Below, piece after piece: positions 27,501 through 37,780 of a DNA stretch of 64,000 bases. The notes beneath the pieces were generated by a model. It ran no database searches and had not been told where the DNA came from. It saw only the letters and a list, made by a program, of their open reading frames with translations. Positions within the stretch are counted from its first letter, which is position 1, and the number at the start of each line of letters is the position of its first letter. Made by a program: the position numbers and the translations under genes. Origin of the DNA: Symbiodinium natans (Eukaryota > Sar > Dinophyceae > Suessiales > Symbiodiniaceae); contig CAJNDS010002482.1 in assembly GCA_905221605.1 (NCBI GenBank), forward strand, positions 1 to 64,000. The letters are read 5' to 3'.

Positions 27501-29725
27501 TAGTCACCTATGTTCCAGGATCGATTCAGCTCGCAGATATAGCTACGAAACCACTGTCTCGAGCTAGGATTCTTCAGCTTGCGGAACTAATGAATATGCG
27601 AATGAGACTTTCGCCAGCTGGGGCAGATGATTCGATCCGTACAGTCAGCAGGTTGTCTTCCAGCTTCGGATCCCAGGGATCTGTCTCTCCCCGGACCTTA
27701 GCGGGTCTTGCATTGGTTGCTGTGTTGTCTGGTGTCCGAGCTCAACCGGCATTGCGAGTTGAAGAAAGGATTGAATGGATTCTTTGGTTCTTCGGAGTTT
27801 TGGTGGGTTTGGTTTTGCTTGCTTGGGCTCAGTGGTTCCTTGGTTTAGGTTTCAGAGGCTTTTGGCGGGGGGAACAGTTGCGGGAATTAGTAGGCGATGC
27901 TGTCAGTCTTGGGGGTTTGGAGTTTGCTGCCGAGGCTCAACAGGACTTCGGGGTTGGAAATGAGGTTTCCCTGGCTTCTGAAGTTGAAAGTAGGGCTGGT
28001 TCTGAAGGTGATGGGTCTGAACAGTTCTCTGAAACTGAATTGCTGGAGGCGCAGCGCAAACTTCAGGAACGGGAGCGCAGCAGTCAGCGGGAGCGCAGCA
28101 GTCAGCAGGTTCCTCCAAGTCCCGATGTGCAGATTGGGGGGAGCAATAGCAGTCAGCAGGTTCCTCCAAGTCCCGATGTGCAGATTGGGGGGAGCAATAG
28201 CAGTCAGCAGGTTCCTCCAAGTCCCGATGTGCAGATTGGGGGGAGCAATAGCAGTCAGCAGGTTCCTCCAAGTCCCGATGTGCAGATTGGGGGGAGCAGT
28301 AGCAGTCAGCAGGTTCCTCCAAGTCTCGGTGTGCAGATTGGGGGGAGCAGTAGCAGTCAGCAGGTTCCTCCAAGTCTCGATGTGCAGATTGGGGGGGGCA
28401 GTCGCAGTCTGCAGGTTCCTCCGAGTGGTGTTGAAAGCTTGACTGTAAGAACGGCATTAAGCCTTGCCGCTTACCGGGGTTTGGCAGCTTCGAGCGCCGA
28501 CGTACGGGCGGCATTCCTTCACGCGCCGTTGAACGGCCAGCCTGAGTCCGAAGAGATTGTCACTGCGCAGTCTCCATCCATTTCCGTGCTGAATCTCCTT
28601 GACTTAGAAGATGACCCTACTCCAGATGATAGGCCCCATAGAGCTGTAAGTCCCCGGGTTCCTGTAGAAGGTCAATTTTTCCTTGGGGAAGGGTGGTCTT
28701 CTTCTGAAAGCGAAAGCGGAGATTCGACAACTGAGCCGTCGATATTTTCTGTGTCTAGCGGAGATGCTGCTGTCGATGAAGAAGTATGGGTTATTCATGA
28801 TGCCGAGGCCAGACTTGCCCAGGCAGACGAGCCACAACCTTTAGGAGTGAACTTCCGAGCTGAGCATGAAGTGCTAATAGGGACCTATGCTGACGACGAG
28901 GTTAGTATAGCGCTTCAGGGATGGTCCCAGGCTGAGGTTGAGACTATTGTTACCGGGCTGAATGAGGGTGAATGGACGTCGTTTCATGCAATGCTGGCAC
29001 AGACCAGCAATCAAGAAAGTCAGAGTTCCACTCAAGTTCAGGGTTCGCAAAGTGTGGTTTGGGTCGTCGGGGTCGGGGTCGGTTTATCTCTTGTTGGGGC
29101 ATTCGTTCAGTTGTGGAGCGTTAGTTTTGTGGCGTGTTGGTTCTTGCTGCTTTGGTGTAGGAGTAAGGGGGATTTTGCAGGGACTTTTGGGAGGATTTGG
29201 GGTGTGCGGCCAAGGAGTGATAGGCGCTGGGTCGTACTTCTCTATGTTCTCTGGTTAGTCCTGGGCGGCATTCTTCCTAGTTCTGCAGAGGTAGTAACCT
29301 ATGGGGATGAACCGGTTTCTTTCGGCAGGTGGGATGAACCGACTGGTAGCTCCACTGGGGTTGGCGATGTGTGTCTGGAGGATGAGCAAGGGTCTAGCTC
29401 TGAAGAAGCCGGGAGCTGGGACTGGTGGCTGTGGGTTGCCTGCGTGATTGGAATCTGGGAAATCGTTCGTGCCTTATCTCTTCGTGTGTGCAGAAGTAGA
29501 AAGACAGTGCAGGATCAGGCAGTCAGCGCCGAAACGGTGCCGTGGCCTTTGCATCCAGGTATCCCTCACCGAGCGAACATCTTGTACTGCTACTGGCGTG
29601 CAGGATACGTGTTTGACGTACAAGAATATCCTGAAGCGGTTCAATCACGATTTTATGGCCTCCTAGGCTCTCACCTTGAGAGGCGTGACAGAGATGGCTT
29701 GTCCTCCACAGACTCTTCTGATTGA
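24563..29725 (+). CDS. Retrotransposon dioxygenase-like / RT-RNase H / membrane-extension polyprotein
   Basis: Same frame as the gag-integrase part, open from the codon after the UGA; residues are numbered here from 24590. The end of the integrase region comes first. Residues about 110-300 form a 2-oxoglutarate/Fe(II) dioxygenase-like domain: H216-x-D218-x-x-N221, GGGLWV, H281 and R291. Reverse transcriptase has D570 (LSADIRTAFLHA) and YVDD at 680-683. RNase H has D860 (LYTDASH), E899, D934 and D983. A C-terminal extension follows: a signal-like helix (LALVAVLSGVRAQPA), a helix at about 1063-1088, six 17-residue repeats, a degenerate second copy of part of reverse transcriptase, and helices near 1489-1523, 1547-1568 and 1612-1634. 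There is no ATG at the start of this part, so expression needs UGA readthrough or internal initiation. Confidence 0.9.
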   Translation: MQDGSEQRVLLTNTVYPVDPLTVPKPKFRLTTKTPPGFVVRAVAAKSARWPTGRSSVARFAPGGECVGCLRDFESSEGPKFETGLESGSSSLSEEASDGDLGVTTDEEGFQELQVDGTTVKLLFGDSGVWLGNKLETGDYSTVEALEVLRRCADKLPPPNRRVLGGKGRCAVMGLYNQGGFQGVSRFAKDHGDLVRYLNKFVRAQGCEHPYTTLYLTRNTSTPLHQDARNERVVPVWVIALGEFQGGGLWVESSDGQGPVLRQLPGGDLRAGFVRDIHDNPCTFSGQLWHCAEPWCGKDRWVIAAYAPRGTWKILNEYARELESLGFDSKGLDHLFAAERASISKFNAEGDEDLTSEGLWEVEFPCEVLKPGWREHVLRNHLSSALACKALVKELSCFGNDDVGYELIRTLKSVECQREWYEGLLWDDFVRNSGSMLKALNQDVPLNPEDQTSPAEAFLQTRTVSLAEAKGELVLWIPSATEEVVSLEQTNEAVERIVVSDIERLIQEGKRVTQVPGKAVLTRKAGVGKRRFRCVACGNYIPTGSPDSNNLYASGVESLTVRTALGFAAYRGWAALSADIRTAFLHAPLDGELESEEIIIVRPPSILVDMKILSPNHRWRVRKALYGLRQAPLAWARFRDKSLRVLTFQCDGAWYALQQGVSDDSLWFITKSEIAEDDTERWHGILIIYVDDLLGFASSVILSALFDEIQKLWKLSEPEWIREEAATKFCGLEIQALQRGGYRISQVSYLQELFARYDVTSSASAPLSNWTDPENEQQVQLETVRKAQALTGALLWASSKTRPDIAFAVSKLGQYAVKAPSIVIESGHQILRYLYGTADLWLEYQKPSDNSWLDAPVPRTLNTLELYTDASHAPNGGRSCQAMVILWGGNVLCWESCRQPFVTLSSTEAELVAVTAGIVAAESIGGIIEEMIESDITVSALCDNQAAVRSFAVGSLGWRNRHLRMRAAAGRERIDAGSLVVTYVPGSIQLADIATKPLSRARILQLAELMNMRMRLSPAGADDSIRTVSRLSSSFGSQGSVSPRTLAGLALVAVLSGVRAQPALRVEERIEWILWFFGVLVGLVLLAWAQWFLGLGFRGFWRGEQLRELVGDAVSLGGLEFAAEAQQDFGVGNEVSLASEVESRAGSEGDGSEQFSETELLEAQRKLQERERSSQRERSSQQVPPSPDVQIGGSNSSQQVPPSPDVQIGGSNSSQQVPPSPDVQIGGSNSSQQVPPSPDVQIGGSSSSQQVPPSLGVQIGGSSSSQQVPPSLDVQIGGGSRSLQVPPSGVESLTVRTALSLAAYRGLAASSADVRAAFLHAPLNGQPESEEIVTAQSPSISVLNLLDLEDDPTPDDRPHRAVSPRVPVEGQFFLGEGWSSSESESGDSTTEPSIFSVSSGDAAVDEEVWVIHDAEARLAQADEPQPLGVNFRAEHEVLIGTYADDEVSIALQGWSQAEVETIVTGLNEGEWTSFHAMLAQTSNQESQSSTQVQGSQSVVWVVGVGVGLSLVGAFVQLWSVSFVACWFLLLWCRSKGDFAGTFGRIWGVRPRSDRRWVVLLYVLWLVLGGILPSSAEVVTYGDEPVSFGRWDEPTGSSTGVGDVCLEDEQGSSSEEAGSWDWWLWVACVIGIWEIVRALSLRVCRSRKTVQDQAVSAETVPWPLHPGIPHRANILYCYWRAGYVFDVQEYPEAVQSRFYGLLGSHLERRDRDGLSSTDSSD
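24917..25500 (+). other. TET/JBP-like 2-oxoglutarate/Fe(II) dioxygenase domain
   Basis: Located between integrase and reverse transcriptase. The sequence has PLHQDARNE (metal-binding H216 and D218 with a following Asn as in the HxDxxN signature of TET/JBP enzymes), then VIALGEFQGGGLWVE (the usual GG-x-L strand), FSGQLWHCAEPW (second metal His, H281) and DRWVIAAYAPRG (Arg for 2-oxoglutarate, R291). The His-to-Arg spacing of 10 is as I recall for Naegleria Tet1 (H279, R289). All catalytic positions are intact. Substrate unknown; a general 2OG oxygenase is the alternative. Confidence 0.7.
28101..28424 (+). repeat. 51-bp in-frame tandem repeat, six copies
   Basis: The period is 51 bases (copies start at 28101, 28152, 28203, 28254, 28305 and 28356). 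Each encodes SQQVPPSPDVQIGGSNS with minor variation. The first four copies are nearly identical, so the array expanded recently. Confidence 0.95.
28427..28590 (+). repeat. Degenerate internal duplication of a reverse-transcriptase segment
   Basis: The bases match 26224-26387, which encode GVESLTVRTALGFAAYRGWA and the motif with D570. The second copy reads GVESLTVRTALSLAAYRGLA and stays in frame, but it lacks the rest of the domain. Confidence 0.9.
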
Positions 29726-30140
29726 ACTGATTTTGGGGCATTCTGAATAAGATCAGCGGTGTCCTAAGTTGCGGATGCTGGCAACTGCCAAAAAAAAACC
29801 AAAGGAGACGAAGACTATCAGCTGTTATCTCCAGAATATCTGGGCTTTTAATCCTCATGAAGCTAAGTCTTGTGGGGGGTGTAGGATCATAGCTATAGTT
29901 TTCGGTCTCTGCTTGCATGCGTGGATGCCTCTTGATCCGACATCGAACTGCTCCAAAGGAGAAAGGGCTGCCGAAACAGAACGGCCTGTTCGAAATAGGG
30001 TCAAACATTTGTACAACGAGGCTTTTGTCCACTTTTGCAACCAAAGGACGATCCATCTGGGCTCGGGCATATAGAATGCTGATGTTTTCCTGGTGATGCA
30101 TTCCAATCACCTGAGTCTTGGAGTCTCAGGTGAGGGGGAG
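29726..30140 (+). other. Retrotransposon 3' non-coding region with hairpin and polypurine tract
   Basis: After the stop there are about 415 non-coding bases. A perfect 9-bp hairpin (TCACCTGAG 30107-30115 / CTCAGGTGA 30125-30133) overlaps a purine-rich tract (GGTGAGGGGGAG, ending at 30140) that abuts the 3' LTR and would prime plus-strand synthesis. The antisense open frame over this region is not considered a gene. Confidence 0.75.
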
Positions 30141-30293
30141 TGCGTGAAGCATCCTGGCCGCTCAGGTGGAGACGTTGTTGCGTTACCGAGGCTGTCTTTT
30201 GTTCGAAAAAATCGAGGCGCGATCCGAGGGTCTAGGATTCAGACTTAGGCTGCCTAAGCTTTCTGGTCCCCGTAGGGTTCTGTATTTCACGTA
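30141..30293 (+). repeat. 3' LTR, 153 bp
   Basis: Identical to 18874-19026. Followed by the right CTTAG duplication. Confidence 0.95.
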
Positions 30294-30298
30294 CTTAG
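30294..30298. repeat. Target-site duplication CTTAG (right copy)
   Basis: Matches the pentamer at 18869-18873. Confidence 0.95.
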
Positions 30299-30299
30299 G

Positions 30300-33200
30300 A
30301 GTGATACGTCTGATACGTCACGAGGCTTCGCAGCGAACAGTCATTCTAGCAGCAATAGCGCTGCCAAAGGTACGCCTTGAGCTTTTCCGAGAGCTTCTTC
30401 GGGAGCTCGAGCTCATGCCACTGCCGCTGCTCCGGCTGCGGCTTATTCGCTCCGAAGACAAGAGGTCGAAGCACACAGAAGCCTTATCAGATCTTATCAG
30501 TTTCTAAGAGGTTCCCTTGAGGTTCTCGCACGCATAGGGGGCTTCTTGGAGCATGTGTTTTTTTTGCTACGGGGATGCCCTTCAATAAGGAGATGTCAAT
30601 GTTCATGCAGAACTCATACTCAGCAGTGATGCAACTGGGGAGCTTACCATCGAGAATTACTATGACATTGCAATAGGGTTCCGAGTCATGCTACAGCGAG
30701 AGAGAGAGAGAGAGGGTGACAGACACTTAACATCACATCATATGAATCATATCATATAGTCCGTTGAAGTTACGTAACGATATAGGTACAGCGAGTTACC
30801 ATGTCCCATCTCGTCATGTGGATTGTTGCAGCTTCGTCCTCCGGCTACTCGCGGCTGTGTCAAAAAACATCGGCAAGCAAACGCCGCAGACACTCGGCAG
30901 ACCCTCATTTTCAACGCACAAACTTCTCTTACATTCGTGAATACTCCCGTTCGTGTGTTAGAGGTGCTGATCACGTTCATCATGTGCACCGAAAAAGCCC
31001 CCAGTTTGGAGAACAATGTGCAGATGTTGTAAAGCTGTCCAGTCGAACCCATGCCACAGCAAAGGGCGCGCAGCACGTGAAGCCAAACGGCATTTGACGT
31101 TTTGGAACTCCACGTTGTCTGAGCATGGGCACACGAATGCACGACGTGTGCGCAAAACGGATCAAACGACGCTTCGAGAAGGCTCGAGACACACGGGTAT
31201 GGCGGTTACTGCCTTGATGTTTAGAGTCCGTCCTGGAGCCCTACCCTCACGCAGGACTCACACAGGGTCATACGCAGCTATCTTGATTTAAACTAGGTGT
31301 TGACATTAATTTAGGGCTTCCATCGGCTTCATTCTGCACTCCCCGAAAGCCCGTGAGTTGGCTAGATTGATGCTAAACAACCTTTGCTCCTTTGATGCAG
31401 GACACGACCTCGCGACCGCCCAGGCTGCCAGCAAAACCGCTACAGCCAGCCGCAGCCGCCACAACCACTCCGCCGAAACCACTCAACAGTGTGGCAGCTG
31501 CCATTGCCTTTGATTCGCACGCAGAACAGATGCGTTGCTCGCCCTTCTGACAAACTCTTCAACTCACTTGATATTCACTTGATGATGACCCCTAGGAGAT
31601 CACAGAAGGACTCAGCTGCCGGCGCCAGCCACCCCTCCGGCAGCACTTCCAGAGACTTCCACCGCTCGGTTCAAGGCCACAGGTCCGGTGATCTCGTTGT
31701 GCACCCAGGAATAACCCTCGAAAAACTCAAAGCAACAGCAACAAAAAACTGCAAAACTCGGGAGCCAACTCCTAGGCGAATGATGACAGCACACTTGTTC
31801 TCTGAAGGCACTGCATCCATGTCAAACTGTCAAAACGCCTTCGTCCACTTAAGAAAGCCATAACACAAACTGGAGTACTCTGGTAAAACTTTCTTGTTAC
31901 AGATGTCGTTCACGGATATTGGTCGCAATCTGACAGTGGGGCGGTGTCACTGTCTACAAGACACTACTGGACGTCACTTGCCAGTGCCTGCGCCATCCAT
32001 TCGCGCATCAAGCCGTAGCCTGGATGTTTGGATGTTTGGTGGCTCTGCGCAACGTATCAAACGTCTCTACAGTCTCTGATTCATTCTGATTCGTGGAAAG
32101 ATGTCTTGGGGGCGGCCCGAAAAGACAGGTCCCGGACCTGCCACAAAACATTCGATCGGGGGCTTCTCTGAAAAGAGTACTCCAAGGATACTCGGGTCTC
32201 TCTGCGGGCTTCTCTGGGGTGAGCTTCTATCAGGAATGGCACACTCCAGGGACTGTGTGTGGGCTTCTCTGGGCAGACGGTGTTTCGCGCGCGGCAGGTG
32301 TGGTGATTGCTGGTGAAAGGGTTCTCCTGCCGCTTCCATCCTGCGTCCGGCTGATCTTGTCAAGACACTGCCGTGACAGTGCAAGCATAAGTAAACACCA
32401 CCTGGACCTGCATCCTGGCCCGGGCAAAGGGAAGTGCAGAGGGGAAGCGCGAAAAAAGACGATGAGCCACGTTCATGATAGAAGCGCATCTGTGGCACGT
32501 GCGCTCAGGGTTCCCATGTGCGTGCAGGACTTGCATCATCAAAGCCAGTCTTCAGAGACCTGCAGATCAGCATCCGCGCAGCACAGCTGTTCACATCGCT
32601 CCGCGTAGTTCAGAGCAGCGCTCGTTTTCAGATCGTCAGCACAATTGAGAAGCAAACCCGGCTTCAGAACACTCTGCTAGGCTGGTTTTGACAAAGGTAC
32701 CGGAAACCTACCACAGCAACTAACATCATTGTCGTCATTGATAAGGATTTAATCGGGCCGTAGGTGTATGGGGAGCACAAAGCAGGTTTGCCTATAATGG
32801 GCGGACCCCCACCCAAGTGACCACCACCTCCACTGACCACCACCCCACACACCCCCCATGCACCCCCCCCCGCCCCCACCCCGCCCAACCCGCCCCCACC
32901 CCGCCCAACCCGCCCAACCACCTTCACCCTTCCAATAGACTGGCCTCCACCTTCCCACCCTATTTCGCTCCAAGCTTTTCAAGCACCTCTCAGGCCCCCA
33001 GGCGGGTCGCGTATCGCAAGAATTAAGAAGGAACTGGAAGCTCTTGCAATGCTAAGGTGGCGACCAACGAATATTGCCTGTGCTGGAAGTACCGGACTTT
33101 GCAAGAGACAAAGCGCTTAAGCATCTGGGCCTCTGCAGGCCAACCCGAAAAAGTTCTGCCAAGATCTGCCCAGCTGCTGTAGGAGCAGTCGGACCGAGCA

Positions 33201-36200
33201 TCAACGCCATGCCACCTCCTGGATGTGACATACATGTCAGACCATGTCAGAGGGTTGTCATGAGCTGTCAAAACGAGCATAATAGAGCAGCGCGCATTCT
33301 CAAAGCAACTATCCTGCTGCACCAACGACAGCACCACGCATGGCAGCTGAGGCTATGCTTGCAGTTTGATCTGCCACATTGCCTGACATTGCAACAGAAG
33401 GGCATGCTGGATAATACCGGCTATACAGAATGTAACTTGGCTTTGCCGAGCTCCAGCCTCGTTTCTCGGCCAATGTTATTTGCATTGCCTGAAGCGGCTC
33501 AAGCGCGACTGCACCATGAGAGTCTGCAAGAGGCGACACCATTCTATCCGCTGCTACTACCCACCCAAGCTGCTACATCTCCTTCCGGCAGACCCCCAAA
33601 GGCCTTTAAAGTCATTGTTACAATCAAACCACCGATGAACTCCAAATACCCGTAAAGACACTGATGGATCAAGCAAACAGCAGTAGCAGTAGCCGCAGAA
33701 AATGGGCGAATAGGAGTAGCAAGCGTTGTAGCGATACTCAGCAATAGCAGTTTGGAGCAGCTGGAGCTGATCTTCACACAATCTTCGCCTCAACGGCAAT
33801 GGTCGACACGACACCGAAGACTGCTCCCTGGTGCATGCTCATGCCGAGGGATAAGCTGGCCGGAATGCCAGCTTGCCTTAGATCTGTGCAAGGAGAGGTG
33901 AGCCATGTTGTCAGATCTCAGATCTCCATACCTCAATAGTAACTGCCCGATACCTGCTCTGCCTGATCATAGCAGTGCCGTATCGCTTAAGGCTTTGCCA
34001 CTTTGCCTTTGCCTTGTCTAAGCGCGCAAAAAGAGGGGGCGCTCAGCGGAGTGATTGCGGAGTGAGTGCATTGGGAACATGTTTATGTTCTTTCCAAAAT
34101 CGACTCACCTGTAGGACTGGAGCCCGCGTGGGGAGACCCAGCAGGCAACTCACACCATGGGGTGCAGTGTGTCTCAGCACGCCTCTGCATCAGCACCGCA
34201 GCATTTCTAGCTTAGAAAAAAATCAAGACACTGCGTGGTAGAGTGTGAAGTTGCCTTAGAAAGACACCAAGAGTATCACGCTTACCATTCCAGAACAGCT
34301 CACCTCCGCTCAGTATCGCTCATGCCCACGCCCCAGTAAACTTCGAGACGATTCGACAATGGTCGACACAACTTGCACTCTTGCCATGTAATGCACATTC
34401 TTGCACCTTGCTGCACAATGCCGCACAAGCTGCGCCATGGCATCGCTAGCAGAATGGTCAACCTGCTGCTGTTGCATTAGGGCCTGCCACTGCAGTTGCA
34501 TGAGTTGACTCCTGGCGCAGGCTACAATACCGACGAGCTAACAATGGAGTTGCGTGCAGGCGCCTCATGCCGCTGTAACGCAGCAGCAGTCAAGGGCGTG
34601 CTGGGAGGCTCCACGGGAGCTGGCACAACCTCAGACGACTCTTCTTGATAGCACCGCACATCTGCCGATGCGGACGAATGACAGTGGGACTGAGATGGAA
34701 ACATTGGCTCCGCTAGCTGGCAGAATTTCTGGAGGTCTCACATGCACCACGACTGGCGGCAAGACCTGTCCAACATCAGATATCACCTGGGTGGGAACAC
34801 AAATCAACCCGCGATACTGCCCAAGAGCTGCTACAACTCTACAACTGATTGAGTTGAAATGCAGCCACCCTGCCACAGGCCCATTGTGATGGTGATGGTG
34901 GTGGTGGTGAACAAGTCCCCTGCTGAATGCCCGACGGATGCGAATCTTGAAATGAGGAGCCTTCCTCAGCACGCTCACTATGAGCGTTGTCGACATGGAC
35001 CCACAAGACAGAAGTGTCACGACTGTACACTGCACATGCGCAGCACATGCGCAACACTGCGCAGCTGTGTCACCTCAACATTCGGCTCTGCGGCCCTTGG
35101 GCCTGACAGCAAGAAAGCCACACAAAGCCACACAAAACCACAACTCAGTCACCCTTCTTGGGCACTTGACTGCTGCTTTGTGCTATATGTGCTAGCGGTG
35201 GAAACATTTCACCTCGTTGAAGCGTGTTCGAAGCACTGCCTCGGCCGAAGCACGAAGATGCCGACACAGGGTTTCCCACTAGTTTCCCCTCATGTTTGGG
35301 ACTCCCACACTTTGACACAGATATACACAGACTGCATGGCAGGCCAGCTGCTACGCCGTCAGGGTCTGCATACAGTGGCGCTTCAGCATCGACAATTGCT
35401 GCACGAGGGGCCCTCGGTTTCTACATGGTTCAAGGAATTCCGGAATATCAGGTTGCACAGCACACGCCTGGGCACATCCACATCACAAGGCTTTCCAAAA
35501 AGTCCGTGCAAGCTGGTGTCACAGTGCTGTGGTAGTGATGCCCTGGAGGCCCTGGAGCATGGTACCTGCAAATGACTGTGCACATCTCGGAGTCTGTTTT
35601 GAAGAGCTGGAAACTCTAGTATCTCTAGTCGTGGTCCTCGGCGCTTTTGGAACATGTACTCGGAGCGATCCCTGTGGTGCGACGGGTTCTACCTGCCATT
35701 CCGAGATGCCGAAGCTTCTCCAGGGAACAGCACAGAGATTGCCTGGTCCAGAACATCCTTCACCCTGAACGCCGCGAAAGCTTCATCAGACGGCAGCACG
35801 GCCATCGGCCTGAGGGAAACACTTCCTAATTACACCAAATTAAGCGGCGTCCCGGCATCCTTGTTTCATTATCGTAGGGCACCGGCTGCGGCGTCTGCTC
35901 TGGATGTGCTGGCACCGGTGAACGCATCTGCAAAAGCAACAATTTCTGATGGGAGCTCATCACGAATCAGAAATAATCAGAATGCAGGCGCGCCTCGGCC
36001 GAATGTCTAGCTCTTGGACTGAGATCTTGGACTTCAGGAGTGTCATGAAAGGACACCCGACGTGCTCGCAGTTGGCCTGGAATTGCCTCAAGCCAAATCG
36101 CACGATGAAACAGCTACAGTACAGCTACAATACATCTACAAGTCTTCTTTCCTAAGAGTTCGCAACAGTTGCAGTGCCATCGGCCGCAGAAAAAAGTAGT

Positions 36201-37560
36201 TGCTGAGAGGGATCACCCCGGCGGGATACCCCAGGATTCAGCCCACGATTCACCGAGTCACCGACTCTCGCCGCAGAGCAGATCTTGTTACAAGAGACGG
36301 TTGCCCTGTCAGCGCATTGGGCGCTGAATGCCGCCTGAATGCAGTCGGAGTCCTGGACGGCAACACCTGAAGTCAGACGAATCAGGCGAGTTTACACGAA
36401 ATGCACGACTTGTTACGGACAGGATGCGGCAGCGAAACTTAGAAAAGCACATTCTGTTTTCAGGATCGCAGCAGCTCAGTCTTTCGCTTGAAGCAAGTGA
36501 TTGGTTCATATTGGTTGGTAAGCAACTGCTATCAGTACCGCCGACATCATCCAGGACAGCTCTCGGCCAGGCAGAGATGTTTCACATCGTGACATTCATC
36601 GTCATGTCGTACCATGAGCTGCACTCAGCAGCTCTTCGCAGACTATTCTCTCTCTCATTTGCATACGGACAGTTCAGAGCCACCCCTGCCTCAAGCGGTC
36701 TCGGACACAGCCATGCGTGAACGGAAGGGATCTCCTGGCCTTGACACCGTCTGACCTCGCAACTGGTGATTGCTGATGCACATGGCAGTCGATGGAAACC
36801 ACAGTTTGTGCTTGATCGCCGCAATACAATGCATGCGCGTCGCCTTCTGAGAAGGTTCATGTAGCTGTCCATTTCCGGCTTGATCATCTCGCGGCGAAAA
36901 TCGTCGAACACACTGCACAGGGGTCAGTCTCTTGGATTGGAGTAGAGCCAGTCGATTTATTGTCAATACATCGTCAGTTGCCTCTGATTCTCGTGTTGCA
37001 GCTGAAGCTACCGTCACTCGTCGGGATGGCTGCAGGCGTGGCTGCGAGAAACCGCCGCCATCTCTGCTCACAACGCTCACCTACCCATCTGCTCAGTCCC
37101 CAATCGATGAAGCAAAACAACAAGACGCGGTTGGACTCTGGATCCCACCAATCCCACCTCAAGCCACCTGGCCCAGCGCGATGCCAAGCAGCTAGCCTTG
37201 CATCCAACAATCAGGCAGAGTAGTCTCCGACGGATCTCAGCGATCTCGGCAAGCTAATCGGCAAGCTAAGACAACTAAGAACTAAAACAACGTTTCGGAT
37301 CTTCTACATTTGCACGTTGCTGCACACAAAAACACCGGACCTCTTCTTGTGAGCGGGCCATCTGGTTATGCCATCCTCAATGAAAAAGCAAGGCGTGGCA
37401 GTCAGTGTCTACTGAGACAGATCAACCGTTGATGGCCGCTGGTGCCTCTGCTGCCACTCTGCTTGCCTCTCTTGCCCAGAGGCCGTTGTTAGCCGCTCAC
37501 TCCTTAGAATGCTGTTGTGACTGGACTGTACCAACAATCAATGACCAAGAAACTGTTGAG
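30300..37560. other. Largely non-coding stretch
   Basis: No recognised gene. Just right of the element, 30300-30505 is open on both strands (plus: VRLELFRELLRELELMPLPL; minus: Ser/Arg-rich), which could mean insertion into coding sequence. An AG run is at 30700-30712. A C-rich CCCGCCCAACC tandem is at 32860-32925. The remainder shows only short frames. Confidence 0.5.
31401..31550 (+). CDS. Possible plus-strand exon
   Basis: A good acceptor (CTCCTTTGATGCAG) is followed by an open frame reading RPPRLPAKPLQPAAAATTTP and LNSVAAAIAFDSHAEQ, then TGA. Composition is protein-like but it is not recognised, and neighbouring exons were not found. Confidence 0.25.
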   Translation, partial: DTTSRPPRLPAKPLQPAAAATTTPPKPLNSVAAAIAFDSHAEQMRCSPF

Positions 37561-37570
37561 CGAGCACATG

Positions 37571-37746
37571 TCTACATGTATACACATATCCACATACATA
37601 CACACATACACACACACATACTGACATACATACATACATACATACATACATACGTACATACGTACCTACGTACATACGTACATACGTACATACATACATA
37701 CATACATACGTGCACAAATCATATGCACATACATATATATATATAC

Positions 37747-37778
<32 letters not shown>

Positions 37779-37780
37779 TA
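37571..37780. repeat. ACAT/TACG microsatellite with TA runs
   Basis: About 200 bases of ACAT and TACG units grading into TA. A related TA tract is at 38050-38095. The Tyr/Ile/Cys/Val-rich and His/Thr-rich frames over them are artefacts. Confidence 0.9.

Larger units (their letters stand above)
18874..30293 (+). mobile_element. Complete Ty1/copia-class LTR retrotransposon, 11.4 kb
   Basis: The element has identical 153-base LTRs, a 5-bp target duplication, a leader with a possible primer site, gag-protease-integrase in the first open frame and reverse transcriptase-RNase H in the second, and a purine-rich tract before the 3' LTR. Integrase preceding reverse transcriptase defines the copia order. 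It is more than twice the length of a typical copia element (about 5 kb) because of a long N-terminal region, an insertion in integrase, a dioxygenase-like domain before reverse transcriptase and a 730-residue C-terminal extension. One in-frame UGA at 24560 divides the polyprotein. Identical LTRs mean a very recent insertion. Confidence 0.95.

Noticed and set aside
27903-28514. 203-codon antisense frame rich in EEPADCYCSPQSAHRDL
   Set aside because: It is the complement of the 51-bp repeat inside the retrotransposon and has no independent support.
29523-30110. 195-codon antisense frame at the retrotransposon 3' end
   Set aside because: It overlaps the end of the sense polyprotein and the polypurine region, with no recognisable domain.
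34859-35575. 238-codon plus-strand frame
   Set aside because: Composition is Cys/His/Ser-rich without domains, and splice context and codon pattern give no support.
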